From NCBI GenBank assembly GCA_002205965.3, contig NADL03000015.1, forward strand, positions 186,001 through 250,000: a stretch of 64,000 bases of DNA, read 5' to 3'. This document shows positions 10,752 through 22,623 of this stretch, in pieces. How positions within the stretch are numbered: the first letter of the stretch is position 1; each line of letters opens with the position of its first letter. A program made the position numbers and the translations under genes. Under the pieces are notes generated by a model. That model was not told the origin of the DNA. It made no database searches and saw only the letters and a list, made by a program, of their open reading frames with translations. Source of the DNA: Kappaphycus alvarezii. Lineage: Eukaryota > Rhodophyta > Florideophyceae > Gigartinales > Solieriaceae.

Positions 10752-11012
10752 ATTTCTGTACAGTACATCTGTTTTAATGAATGAAAAATAGGTTAGCCTA
10801 TGTTCCAAAGCGCATCAAAAAATTGGCTTGGCAGCGGTGACGAGGAGTATGGCAAAGGGCGGGAGATCAACATGGGCCAGGCCCCGGACAAGGTTAGCTA
10901 GAGACGAGAGGGCTGTAACGGCAGCTTCGGGGGACACCGAGGTGGTGGCCAGCATGCGAAGCAGACGTGAATCCCGTGAGTGATTTTATCAAAGCTACCA
11001 AGGATATGTACT
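10752..11012 (-). mobile_element. LINE 3'-end fragment (tail copy i)
   Basis: On the minus strand this 261-bp piece is almost identical to 13957-14205 on the plus strand. It contains the coding end (with GLAHVDLPPFAILLV), then the shared tail TTGATGCGCTTTGGAACATA and the stem-loop ATAGG-CTAA-CCTAT. It stops after ATTAAAAC. GTACTGTACAG words sit directly at both its borders (10756-10768 and 11007-11043). Confidence 0.65.
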
Positions 11013-11043
11013 GTACAGTGTTGTACCAGTGCTGTACAGTACA
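11007..11043. repeat. Cluster of GTACTGTACAG palindromic words
   Basis: Three overlapping or neighbouring copies (TGTACTGTACAGTG, then GCTGTACAGTACA) occur in 37 bases, exactly where homology to the LINE tail copy starts. The sequence can fold back on itself. 11044-11281 beyond it holds no gene I can name. Confidence 0.6.
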
Positions 11044-11281
11044 ATAACATAACTTTTGTTCTTTGCTCTCACTCTCCGCTTCATTTGGCTTTCTTCAACC
11101 TTCATCCCGCCACTCTCGGCGCCCTCGCTGCTATGGCGTGGGCACCGGACGCTCGTTCCTTCGTGCATCTTACAGACGGCCCTTCGTTTACTGGGCTTCC
11201 GCTGCAATGCCGTTGGCCATGTCCTTTTCAAGAGGATTGTCTTCCCGCGCCCCCAGCGCACTTGGGTCCTCGAACGGGGAA

Positions 11282-11572
11282 TGGCGTGTAAGGAGGGCTC
11301 TCTACCTGAATCAAGTTCTTCAACGCTCAGCGTACCATGCCGCACTTAATCCGGCTGTCCTTTTGGACAGCAAGCGAGGGGTCCTGGGTCCTGTGGTTCT
11401 GCCGGTTGTGTCCTAGGCCGCAAACCGGCAGCACATGTCGACGTCGTCGCCGCCCACTGTAAGCATCGCGCTTACACCGGGAGTTTTCCGAGCTACCACT
11501 GCCCTAGCCGCGCAGGTGTGTCGGTGGCGGAATTTTCTTCCTTCCCTGCTGTTGGCGTGGGCATCGGTCTAG
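11282..11572 (+). repeat. Repeat unit U, interrupted copy (left part)
   Basis: This is the plus-strand copy of the unit at 10742-10396. It carries the same reading frame (RRALYLNQVLQRSAYHAALN), here with one in-frame stop near 11416. Homology breaks exactly at TCTAG (11568-11572) and resumes after a second TCTAG at 13387-13391, up to about 13453, where a GTACGGTACAGTAAAGTACTG word begins. Confidence 0.75.
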
Positions 11573-11707
11573 CATAGTGATGGCGGGGAATTATTGGTCA
11601 TAGAATTTTAAGAAAATAAAAATTAAAAATTTTTCAATTCCCTGTAATAGAATTATTCCAAAATAATTGTCGTTTTGTTTCCTACCTGTGCATATGAAAT
11701 CAAAAAG

Positions 11708-11790
11708 GAATTAATGGCCTCCTGAGGTAATAAAAGAATTAATGAATTTCTGAGGTCATTAAAGAATTAATGACTTGATTACCAAATTAT
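11708..11790. repeat. 28-bp tandem repeat in the AT-rich arm
   Basis: Units starting GAATTAATG at 11708, 11736 and 11764 give a period of 28 bp over about 2.6 copies, with a CTGAGGT word in the first two. It belongs to the left arm of the insertion. Confidence 0.6.
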
Positions 11791-12090
11791 TACCAGGGAG
11801 CAATAGACTGCACCATGGCAGAATTATTACTATTACCAATTAATTACGTGCCTACAATACAATACAGCGCTGCGACATTAAAAAATAATGACTGTAATAC
11901 TTTTCTCATTCTACTGGAATAAATATTAACCTTTGACAAACCAAAAATTTCATGACCAGAGAGTAATTAATTACTTGAGTTGACAAACCCTGCTATCCCT
12001 ACAGTATTGCCTAAAAAGGAACAGTTTTGAACATTAATACAAATAGCCACATCACTCACCAACACTCTGACACTTTACAAACACGTACAG

Positions 12091-12771
12091 GTGGAGGGGC
12101 AGGCAAGAGTACATTACCACGACGAATCCTGGGCAAATTCACCGAACCCGGCCGCCCATAGCGATGCTGACTTTCGACATCGCATCCGTAGCTTACCGTT
12201 CCGACGCAGCCCCACTGCGGCGTTTACCTTCGCTCAACCAACGGCAGCACTGGCGGTGAACACCAAAAACTGGCAGAACATGCTCCACCTGCACCTCGGA
12301 CTACCAGTGTATGATGACTCCATGCCCCTCAACTGCCACCACTGTGACCACCCCTTGGACACCCTCGGGGATCACGCCGCCGACCTCTGCTGCCCTGGTT
12401 TCGGCCGTCGTCACCGCCACAACTCGCTATGTAATGCGATTGCGACGCACGTTACCCGCGCCGCGGGTCTGGATACTCGGCTCGAAGCTTCGTTCCTCGT
12501 TTCGGGCACTGAGCACCGGCCGGCCGATATCCTTGCACAACCACCCCCAACCCCGGAAGGCACAACGTTGAGCCCCATTGCCTGTGGCATCACTGTCGTC
12601 TCACCGTTTAAGGCCGCAGTTCGCACCAACGCGACCCAGGTTGCCGGAGGCGCTGCTAAACTGGCGGCCCGCGACAAGGTCACAACCATGGAGCGCAACA
12701 TCGCCCAACGCATTCCCGTTCCCTCAGCTGGCCCATTTTCTGCTCCTTACACGCTGAGCTTAATGTTTTGA
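12091..12771 (+). pseudogene. LINE C-terminal coding fragment (family B)
   Basis: An open frame of 226 codons matches the far C-terminus of a LINE polymerase protein. It has a zinc-binding CCHC pattern (CHHCDHPLDTLGDHAADLC), then RRHRHNSL, an RPADIL box, and ITVVSPF in place of the usual TVTSPL. Nothing upstream encodes the reverse transcriptase, so this is a 5'-truncated insertion or a relic carried inside the larger block. The same family recurs at 48754-49290 (HCQHCTHEMDELGDH). The first codon in the frame is GTG, so no native start is claimed. Confidence 0.75.
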
Positions 12772-13100
12772 CCTCTGACTTTTTATTCCCTGGGTGCCCC
12801 TTGTCCTAGAACAATTGCATTTATCGAGGAGTTAGTTCCACGGATCGCCTCCAAGTGTCATTTGACACTTGTTTATCCGCCGCCGTATCTACCAGCTACT
12901 AAGTTGCAATCTCTGTCATCCATTGCTTAAGCTATTCTGTCCCGAGCCCCAATGTGCATGGACGACGAGGTACATCCGATTAGATCTTAGCCATATAGTT
13001 AGGACGTGCGCAGTCCCCCAATAGATGCAGAATACATTAAACTTCTTCATCTTCACTGCATGTTGCACCTTTGTCCCAGCCCTTACACAGCAATGTAATG

Positions 13101-13129
13101 CACTGTACAGTACTTTGTACTGCACAGTG
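13101..13129. repeat. GTAC-type palindrome pair
   Basis: CACTGTACAGTACTTTGTAC followed by TGCACAGTG forms an imperfect inverted repeat next to the right AT-rich arm. It is another member of the dispersed palindromic word family. Confidence 0.55.
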
Positions 13130-13569
13130 CGGAACTATTCCGTTTGCCATCACTAGCCGAATTAATTTTTTCGGGAATTAATGACCTAGCTGGTCATAAT
13201 TATGACTAGCTAGGTCATTAAAATATGAATTCATAGAAATAATTATGACTCTGACTTCATAAATTACTTCTGAGTTAATAATTCCTGTTTTGATCTGGGA
13301 GGGAATTAAATTACCTGGTAATAGAATATTTTCATTTATGAAGTGCCTGTCATGGAATAATTCTTTTTAATTACGGCCATCAATAGTCTAGCAGGTGCTG
13401 GGTTGAGTCAGTTTAGCAGGCCCAGTAAAAATCAAATTAAAGGTTTCCATTTCGTACGGTACAGTAAAGTACTGTGAGCACTGTATAGTTGCAGGTTACA
13501 GCGGTCCGAGGGATGAATGACAAGTGTAAGGGTAGCTAGGGGTAGGAGATCAATCAGCGTGCGCTTAGT

Positions 13570-14205
13570 GGTTGAGGGATCAGTGCAGGCAAGTCGATAC
13601 GGCACAAGTCGCCGGCTACCTCCCCTCTCCGAGGGTAGGCGCGCATCACTATCCCTTTAATAGACTACCGAACTGCTCGGTTGTGTTCTCCACAACGTCC
13701 TCAATGCACTTTGCATTAACAGTTGGCGTCCCTCTATCAGTGATGCAAGAGTGAGTGCGTCATCTTGCATTCACTCCAATCTCTCCCATATATGCTCTCT
13801 TCGCACTACGGACTCAGCACACAATGCATTCATCTCTCGTCTACCAGGCGCTCTCCCCTACGCACTGGGACCACAAATGCAACTTCCCCAGTGTGTATCA
13901 TCTTTGACACGTGAGATATCTGTCCAGCTTGGACAGGTAAAGGTAGCAATCGACAAAAGTACATATCCTTGGTAGCTTTGGTAAAATCACTCACGGGATT
14001 CACGTCTGCTTCGCATGCTGGCCACCACCTCGGTGTCCCCCAAGCTGCCGTTACAGTCCTCTCGTCTCTAGCTAACCTTGGCCGGGGCCTGGCCCATGTT
14101 GATCTCCCGCCCTTTGCCATACTCCTCGTCGCCGCTACCAAGCCAATTTTTTGATGCGCTTTGGAACATAGGCTAACCTATTTTCATTCATTAAAACACC
14201 GCAAT
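13570..14205 (+). mobile_element. LINE 3'-end fragment (tail copy ii)
   Basis: Broken coding sequence runs from about 13570 to a 3' end encoding GHHLGVPQAAVTVLSS and ILLVAATKPIF. It is followed by the shared tail (CCAATTTTTTGATGCGCTTT, the ATAGG-CTAA-CCTAT stem-loop, CATTAAAAC). After ATTAAAAC it shares ACCnCAATTT and CCCCCTGTnCATATCA with the copy near 49.97 kb, so these bases belong to the true LINE 3' end. 13957-14205 is the inverted twin of 11012-10752. Confidence 0.65.
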
Positions 14206-14289
14206 TTCACCCCCTGTGCATATCAGCTGAAGGCTTGACAATCGAGGCTTAGCCTAATGTTTTTCATTTCACGGAGTAAGGGGTGGTCG

Positions 14290-14943
14290 CATTATGGAAT
14301 CAAGCGACGGATTACTGGTTGCTAATGTTGGCGAAGACCATCATCGTGAGACGGCATGCGAGCGGGAAGGGCAGCGGGGACACTGGAACAGACAGTAAAG
14401 CGCAACCGTTGCAACACTTGGACCTTGACGGCAAAGTAAGGACGGGCAGATCGAAACGAGGTCCGTTTGGTGTTGCCATCGAGGACGCGTCGATAGCGCG
14501 CAGAGAGCTAACCAAGGGTGTCAAATGCGAGCTGGACGAAATGCCAGTGGACGCGAAGGACGGATCGGAATCCTCGGGTAGGGAGGAGTGCGTCACGCAC
14601 CCTTGTGAACGTCTTTATTTTAGTTGCATTAGTGGGCTCGGAAGCGCCAACAGCCTTATCAGCGGTGTGTTGGATTGTGGCAGAGGTGTATGCGGAGCGT
14701 ACCGTAATATCGTATGCTGTGAACTTGTCCGGCGGTGAATCATGGACAGGGGACTGGGTTGAACGAGGATATTGGCGAGATCATTGGCGGTGCCAGCCAA
14801 CAGGAAGGTACCTTCTTGCTAACATGCGATACCTGCGCACTGGAGCACATGTCTGGTGAAGATATTCCAAATGGTGTTGTGCTGGTGTGCACCACGCCAT
14901 AGCCTGACTTGCAGATCGAGGCGTGATCACCTAGGGGGTCCAT
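14290..14943 (-). pseudogene. LINE C-terminal coding fragment
   Basis: Minus-strand reading gives DPLGDHASICKSGYGVVH (zinc-domain GDH..C pattern), ANDLANILVQPS in place of the RPADILV box, TAYDITVRSA, and a C-terminal FDTLG. The frame changes at least twice and contains stops, so it is a dead fragment. It lies opposite in orientation to the neighbouring LINE tail copy ii. The plus-strand 151-codon frame here is a shadow. Confidence 0.65.
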
Positions 14944-15159
14944 CGAGGCATGGCAATGGTGCCAACGAATCGTGGCTACTGAGTCCTTGAAAATTGGAAA
15001 GTCAAGACGTCGACGCAGGATAGCTGACTAGGCATTGTTACGGACCTTGGAGGTGGCCAAGGGATGAACAATGAGGAAAGGGGAGGCGCCGCGGGAGTGA
15101 AAAGAGTTGCGTTGAGCGTCTCGGCGGGCAGGTGCGGCGCTGTGGCCTCGGCTTTCAAA

Positions 15160-18100
15160 TCAGCAATGAACTATTCGAATATGCATTTCATGTGGATTAG
15201 ACAGCTTTTCGAGTTTAATATTGTAGAGGATTTCATGGGATTTCATGGGAACTTGACTTGCGGAAGGTACTGGAAATAAAATAAATACAGAGAAATGAAA
15301 CGAAATTAGGTTGAAATAGGTCTACAACATCTTTCAGTATAATTTATGACCATAGATATTTGTGGTGGTAAATCTTTACGGGTTGCACAATGTTGTACCG
15401 AAGCGTGCCTAGGTTATGCGTAAATTAACTACGGATGCTTGCGGCGGGTAGAAACTTGTCGCACCTGCATTATTTGGAGACTAAACGCAAAATTTTGGCG
15501 ATTCTTGTCTTTTCATTCAAATTGTTTCCTTCACATCCCATATTTATCATTGCGTAGCTATCACCTTGAAAATTCAAATTGTTTCCTTCACATCCCATAG
15601 TTATCATTCCGTAGCTATCAGATTGAAAAATTTTATCGTTCCCGGGAGGTTCTTGCAGGAAACGAGCTAGTCATTTCATGTTTGAGCTCAGTACCTATGT
15701 ACTTTGGGCTATAAAATGACTGAAGTATACTACAATTGCACTTTAATTATCTATCGATAGTAACTTAATGGCACCCTGGGCCGATTTTGAAATAATGAAA
15801 AATAAAAATAGAAGCAAAAAATTTAGCCAAATATTCTCATTCTTTGACTGTTATAGAGCCTCTGTTTCTTTTTCTCTTCATTATTACCAAACTAAATTAA
15901 ATGGAACTATTTTCCAATGCTTCTCCCGAAATTTTCCAAAGTACTTGAAACATAAATAGTAACCGATGACACAGCGTTTTGGTGACTCGTCATTCCTAAA
16001 TAATCTTTCCATCAAGAAAAGTATTTTCTCCTGCTTCATAAATCAGTTTAATGCTTTTTATTTTTCGTTTAACTTCAGTGTGTAGTTCTGGAAGGATTCG
16101 ACCTACTCCTGAGAACGTTTTTTGAAGCGCACATTGTGCTACGTCGAAGCAGGTATTTTTAAGATACTTCCCGCTCGTTTCCAAAAAACCTTTATGAACA
16201 TACTTTCTAACAAGTCATTTAATTTTTGTTACTTCATAAGCACCAAAATTTTTCCTCTCAACATAAGCAGTCGCATAAAGTTTCCGAGTAATCTTCTCGT
16301 GATAATATAAGATACCCGTATCCGACCTTTTTGACGATATCTGTCAACCTTTTCTCACCCCATACTCCTCAAAGGCGTTCTTACTGTAGCATTGAATATG
16401 GTTCATTATGGAGTTCAATTATAGGTCAATTTTGTTGAAACTAATACAGTTTAGAGAACTTTTTGCTATATATGGTTCATTAAAACCTTAATAAATTCTA
16501 TGTTAAGTTACTTTTTCGACTTAAATCCAAACGTTAAGATTTTCTGTTCCTTTCACAGTAGCCCACAATTAGTTCCTAACTTCTTTAGTAATATACTCAG
16601 AGAAAAGTTTAGAATTTATCTGTCGTTGTCGTTGTGCTAAGGTACCAATATATCAATGATTATTATTTCCAATCTTTTAAACGGTGATTTAAAATATCAT
16701 CAAATTTTTACTAATAGTAGCTTTGACTACTCAGTGTATGTATCTTTTTTTAAAATAATTCTGTTGAGACGCACAATACTCATTAATTTCAACATGGAAT
16801 GAAATGATTTCCCTGTGTTCTTTTCATTGATTTAAGCCTTTGCTGTTTAGCAAATTGTGCAGAGGAGTTATTTTATCATAAAGTGATCGTAGAATTCATA
16901 AAATTGACCAAAGAATTTATCAACTACCAATATCATCCATTATGTCCCCTCTGTTATTTCGGATGTTACTAATAAGTGACACTAGGTAAAATGAAGAGGC
17001 TTCTATCGTGATAAAGCGCATCAATCCATCTTTCCGCTACGAAAATAATGTTTTAGATGCCCATTTGCACGTACGTGTTACTAGAGATGACTGTGATATA
17101 TCAGCTTTGGAATTAAACTGAATAGGAGGGTTTTTAATTGGGGTATTTACTGTGCAATCAATCGCATATTTAAGCCCCAACAGCTTTTATATGTGTAATA
17201 CCGCGTGACACTAATCAATTACGCTCAAAAATAAAGAGTTTATCGTCAGCATCATAACAAATCGCGCAACGTCTGTTTTCTTCTTCGGATCCACAAATAA
17301 TCTGTAGGATCCTTTTATCCTACGTTATTTTTCATTGTATGGTTTTAGATTAAGAACTGAAAGTATTACGAGACTTCTACGCCGTATAAAATATGTGATC
17401 ATCAGCGTTCAAGTGATCTTCTTTCCTTAATATAGCAAGGATAGCCTATATACTTCATGGTCACACTGGAAAATATTTTTCCAGTGAAAAATATTCTCAG
17501 CAAGATTTTTAGCGGTTTTAGTGTGCCAATCAGGGAGTTTCCTGTAATCTGAATTCTTATAAATACTATATGAATTTGTTATTGACAAGGACAATTCTGC
17601 AGAATATTTTTCCGTTATCCGAAAAACCTTCATTACATTGCAATCATTATCCTTCATTCTCACGAGAGCACTGGAATTCAAGTCAAGAAACGTAAAATAT
17701 TTTCCGCTGGACCCATAACCTGATTGTGTATACAGTTTTTTCGTATATTTTGAGACTTTCCGCTATGTTCACACCTGTTGTTTCCCGAAATTGCATGAAA
17801 GTCACGTAAAATCCGAAGCAATTCTTATTTTTCACGAGTTATTTAATAACTGGGGGCAGTTTCGGGTTGTGGGACTCTGGCATCATTCTTACTCAAAAGA
17901 TCGGTCTATTTTCATGTTAAGATGCTCCTTGATTATTTTTGTTCCCAAAAATTTTTCAGCAGCTCATCTTCAGTGAATTGGAAAGAAGTATCTATCGTTG
18001 AAAAAGTTATATTTATATTATTATAGTGCATTAACTTGGCTTGTTTTCATTCATTTCTGTATTTTGACTAAAGCTCTTTTGGTTTCAGTATTGTGCAACA

Positions 18101-18480
18101 TATGATTCGCGATTTATTCTTTAGTGAGTTCTGCTGTACCGAAAAGAGCTTTAGCAAATTTTTACCTAATTTGAATGCAATGTTGATTGCATCCCTTTGG
18201 GGTAAAAGTAAAAATAAGTAAATTATATATTTTCAACTTACAAATCAATTTGATTCAATAATAGGGGCATCCACAACACAAAAGTATCAGTATTCTGCTT
18301 AGTTAAGACTACTGTTATCGATGACTCGTTCATTTATTGTAGCCCAACGAATTCTATTCGGTTCAAATTTGCACAAATGAATGTTTCTAGAAAAACTCTG
18401 AAAGTACATAAAGGCGAGGCATCCCAACTTGATAGTGCCCACCCGCCTTCGATTGTACCAGGGCGGCGAGGGACTGATCA
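15160..18480. other. AT-rich block, left part: no gene seen
   Basis: About 3.3 kb of strongly AT-rich sequence contains only short chance ORFs. It has a 57-bp tandem duplication (15515-15628) and a near-palindrome GGAAAATATTTTTCC (about 17467-17481). A 17-bp word TAGTTCTGGAAGGATTC (16083-16099) recurs exactly at 24843-24859. Base composition matches 22.66-28.9 kb, so the two are probably one block split by the YR retroelement. Confidence 0.6.
15515..15628. repeat. 57-bp direct tandem duplication
   Basis: Two head-to-tail copies (15515-15571, 15572-15628) beginning ATTCAAATTGTTTCCTTCAC differ at only a few positions. This is a simple recent duplication in the AT-rich block. Confidence 0.8.
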
Positions 18481-18648
18481 CACCAATGCCGGCCCGCCTT
18501 TCTGGAGGCCAGTCCTACGAAGCAGATACTGCGACGTGTCCAGTTGGCCACCTGTCCAGTTGTCTCCACTTTTGACTTTCTCTCCAAAACTCGAAAGAGA
18601 GAGGCATGGAAGTAGGACGACAAGGTCTACGGGCGGGAGGGCGGGAAA

Positions 18649-18671
18649 GAGAGAGGCATGGGTTGGCATCC
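18649..18671 (+). repeat. Left copy of the second shared end block
   Basis: GAGAGAGGCATGGGTTGGCA plus three bases matches GAGAGAAGCATGGGTTGGTA at 22601 onward. On the right the block is contiguous with the GTCTACACTAGAC block. Here it is separated from it by about 138 bp containing a GGCGGCGGCC run. A partial third copy lies at about 18580-18611. Confidence 0.6.
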
Positions 18672-18809
18672 AACGCGGCGGCGGCCACCGCCGCCCTTAT
18701 GTACCCGCATCACTGTAATCACAGAATTACAGTATCAGTACCAGGGCAATCGTACGCGTCGACAGTACGGCCCCAACCCGCCACGCTCGCTATCATTCTT
18801 ATCGTTTCA

Positions 18810-18838
18810 TCTGTATAAACGGTAAGTCTACACTAGAC
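18810..18838 (+). repeat. Left direct repeat of the YR element, palindromic core
   Basis: This repeat (TCTGTATAAACGG, then TAAG, then GTCTACACTAGAC) is 29 bases long and differs from 22624-22652 at one position. It is in the same orientation. The core GTCTA-CAC-TAGAC is a perfect 5-bp inverted repeat around 3 bases, the architecture expected of a tyrosine-recombinase crossover site. Confidence 0.75.
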
Positions 18839-19774
18839 GAAACACCAAAGCGTAGTCACGGAGCGTAGCGACGCCTCAATTGGTTGAGGTGGAAACGGGG
18901 AAGAAGGATGGAGAGATCCCGACCCGAATATCCAGACTGAAGCTGCGGTAGGCACAATAGTCCTGTCAAAGTACACATTAGCCATATCAGAACTACGAGG
19001 CCCCCAGCCAAACCGGGCAAGCCGAACTTCCAAAGGAATCCCGAGAAAAACTTGTTCGGTGTGTGCCCCGATTCGAAGGCTGTGGGAAGAAAATGATCCT
19101 CCCACAGGAGCGGAAATTCCGATAGCGCTCAAGCATCGACGAAGGGCGTCAGTCAAGCCACCCGGTGACCACCGTGTCGGTTCGCCAGCCAATGCGAAGA
19201 AGCGCACATGGTGGGGACGCATGTTTTTCCACTTCGTCCAGAGTCGCAAAGGAGAGGGCTCGGTGGTGGAGGTGAAGCGCACCAACGGCACACGGCTTGC
19301 AGTCCTGCCTTTCACAACGTGAAGCCTACAGGTGAACTCGTGTGAATCAAGAACGCAATCCTCTGAACGGACGGAACAAACAGAGCTCTCTCGAAGCCCA
19401 TTAAAGCAAAAGGCAAAGAGACACATGGCAGCGTCACGAACCCCCAAAGGGTCATCGACGCGCATGCCATAATCACAGATTTGCTTCACATGTTGGGCAC
19501 TTAACCCGCATCGAACCGTAGGTTGGGGCTGGACTTGTTCCTCCCACCGTTGATAAGCGCGCAATAGATGGTACAGGAAGGGGAAACTGGGAACCTCCTT
19601 TCCAAGTACGGCGAGTTGTCTTTGGCGAACAGCGGACGGATATTGGGGGAGTGAAGAGTGTCCAACAGTCCAGCGACCGGCCTCGCGCTCTTCGGTGAGC
19701 CAGCCTCTGAAGGCCACGAAGTGTGCCTCCGTAACAGGAAGCGGATCTCTGTTGTCTGCTGTGCAGAACTCCAA
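18833..19774 (-). other. Tyrosine recombinase part of the DIRS/PAT-like element
   Basis: A 313-codon open frame looks whole. The residues expected of a tyrosine recombinase are visible: Arg in NGLRESS (about 128), Lys in VVKGR (155), His and Arg in HSLRIGAHT (231, 234), and the Tyr of ANVYFD (268). In the family this enzyme joins a circular DNA copy to the genome without a target duplication. The reading frame ends within a few bases of the left direct repeat. Confidence 0.8.
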
Positions 19775-22623
19775 ATATGTTCGCTATTGGGAGTCCCTTG
19801 TGCGACCTGTACGAGCACTCCGCCCGTAGTCAGCAAGGAGACGGACTGATCGGCGCGTTGACGAAGCTTGAGGGCGCCTTCCTTCCACCCCGTCGCCGGC
19901 CAATTGTGCCAGGCTCACATGTTGATCTCGAGGAGTAGAAGACGCCAGTCGGGATTCAGAGTTCGCTGCGCGCTCGAGATCTCTTGGGGTAGATGATTTA
20001 ACTCGTCCACCTTGTTCGCCATGCGGATCGCTGTCCAATACAAAGGTTGCCGCAGCCAATTCGGAACAAGCAACATCGCTGGGCATCCCGAGTGGCGGAG
20101 TTTGATCAGCGTCGGCGTGATCAAGTCCACTGGTTGGCATAGCAATCGAACTTGGTCCTTGTTTCAAACTGCGTCCAGCTTAGCCCAGGCCTGTCGGCGA
20201 AGGAATACAGGGTGTTCGCCTAGAGGGCGGAACGGAAAGGAGTCCACTGGAGCTTCCATACCATCTAAGACGGAAGGCCGCCGCCGCCGGATCTGGAGGT
20301 CGCCGCGAGGGAACCGTCGCGATAAGGCATCGGCGAACTTTTGGCCACCGAGGGGAGCCATTCTGAGCGGATGTGAAGATTGTGAGCATCCAGCACGCGC
20401 TTGAGTCGGCGCAATTATGTCATTATGACGCGGCTGGACGAAACAAAGGCATTGTTTATACCCACTGCCTGGTTGTCCACATGAAGCAAAAGTTCCCGTT
20501 TGTTCAGTTTGCAGACATCTCGACCAAGGCGACTCTGTGTAGCATTCGAATCGCTTTCAGTTCGCGAAAGGTGATCGACCTGCACGGTCTCTCCAATCCA
20601 TATGCCTTGATCCTTGAACTGGCCGTCCTTGCCCGCGTGCATGTTTTCCAGGTTGAGGGTGCCTCCATATCCCACATCGGCTGCGTCGGAATGTATCGCC
20701 GCTTGAACAGGCATGAGATGTATTACGCGTCCGTCGAGGTCCTTTCCGGCCATCCGCTTCCACCAGGCGAGATCCCGTCCCTTGGATCAGCTTGCACCTG
20801 CCCGGCTGTCCCGTTGACTGTTGGCCCTACGTCCAGTAAAGGGAACGGGTGTAGAACCGCGCCCAAGGTAAAGCCAAAGACAAAGACACAATACCCACAA
20901 AAGTGGGTAACAGACCGAGCGCAGACCCACGCCGCCCCATCCGGGCTTGTCGCAGAATCTTTGTGCCAAACTCCTGACTTTGGCAACCTTGTGTGGTGCG
21001 ACCTTGAATCGCATACACCTGGTATCTACTTCGACACCTAGATGAGTGAGCACTTGCCGTCCTTCCCATTCTCCTTTCTTCGGGTTCCGAGTCAGGCCTA
21101 AGCGGCGAAGTAGCCTTTCGATGACAGGCCGTGCCCGTTCGCAATGGGCTTTGCTCGCAACTGTTCCTGCCGATGAAGGGCAATCAAGAAATCGTCCAGG
21201 TACGCGAGGACTCGGTACCCAAATATTCGCAATTCCTGCACAAACACCGCCATTAGTCGAGTGAACCAAAGCGTGAACGTCCCCAACCAAAGGGCAGGGC
21301 AACACATTGATAAAACCTCCCTGCATAGTGGAAAATGAACCAGTCCCTCATAGACGGTGCCAGGCGGAGATGGCGATAACCTTTGCGGATGTCCAAAGAA
21401 AGTAAATGGTCTCCTTGTTGAATGCAGGTAGCGAACTCGAAAGGCTTTCCATACGCAAACTTCCTTTGCGCCAGTGCTTGGATTGCCTGCTGAGGTTGAA
21501 ATAAACCTTCCTTCTTCCCTCTGGTCCTTCTTGCCAAACTGTAAAAGAAGAAGAGATTACGGCCCATTTGTTTCGCCCGCTCGGCGTGCGCAGACATATC
21601 TCGCGTATATGCCTTCTTGCATCCAGCTTCCAGATCCCCTTTGCGAAGGCCAAATCCTCGCTGACTGCGGTATTGGAGGCAAAACCACTCCTTCCCCTTG
21701 CCGAAAGGGGTCGCAGGCTGCTCGAAGATACCGAACTTGATAGCCCGGCATAGATAATCCGAGCAGAATTGGCGCCAGCTCTCGACGCGGATTGTGTCCC
21801 ACGCCAAAGCGACGCCCCATGTTCCATGTGATCAGTGCCCATCGGCGGAGCCTCCCTTATTTCCACCAGTCTTATTCTTCGTGTTGCTGGTCTTCAAGGT
21901 AGCTACCGCCTTCATGAGCTGGGTCATCATGTTGAGTCGAGCTTCTCCATCGGCTCGTCCATATTATCCGCCGCAGGCATGTCCATCTGACGTTCCAATC
22001 CTGGAACTATCATTTTGGCCGTTACCGGATCTTCTGCCGCCATTTTATAAATTCAGTTCTGAGCCCGAGTACCCGAAGTCCATAGCGGACGGAGAGACAC
22101 GCCCAGACGTCAAATCTCTCAGCCTTCCCAAAGTTCTTCTGCTGCTCATGTCCAATGCCTCATGTCGCAATTGAATAGAAGCTTCGTGGAAGGAAAGCCA
22201 ATATCCTGTCGCATTGACATAATTCGCCTCATGCATGGCGATCGGCTTCACTGGATTACCTTTCCAGCGCAGTGCAAATAGGCCACTGGCGATTCTCGTA
22301 GAAGCCACCATTAAATGCTGAAACCGTACCGGGCTCGGATAACGTGATAGCCCAAATTCGCGGTTCATCACGACAACGTTGTGCAATCTCAGCGTAAGCC
22401 GTCAACCACTCCGGATAGATCCCCGAAGAGGCAAAGGACTCCCCTTTTGCAATCTTCTTAGATTTTTCAATAAGCTCCTCAACCGAGGGCAAACTTTTGT
22501 CGAACGAGGTATTCATCACGGGTATTGCAAAATTTTGCTTAGTCGAGTTCGTTGGACTAATATGAAGGTGCCTACCGCCAAAGTCTGGGGACTCTCCAAA
22601 GAGAGAAGCATGGGTTGGTATCC

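Larger units (their letters stand above)
11573..13386. mobile_element. 1,814-bp insertion with TCTAG target duplication
   Basis: TCTAG flanks the block on both sides (11568-11572, 13387-13391), while the uninterrupted sister copy near 10462 has it once. The ends are inverted: CATAGTGATGGC at 11573-11584, and CTATTGATGGCC read inward from 13386. Both arms are AT-rich with many GAATTAATGACC-like words. The middle is GC-rich and holds a LINE coding fragment. A third copy of the end word (GCCATCACTAGC at 13147-13158) lies at the inner edge of the right arm, so the block is itself nested. No transposase was seen. Confidence 0.65.

Noticed and set aside
14283-14738. 151-codon plus frame
   Set aside because: Lies opposite the LINE C-terminal domain read on the minus strand; no features of its own.
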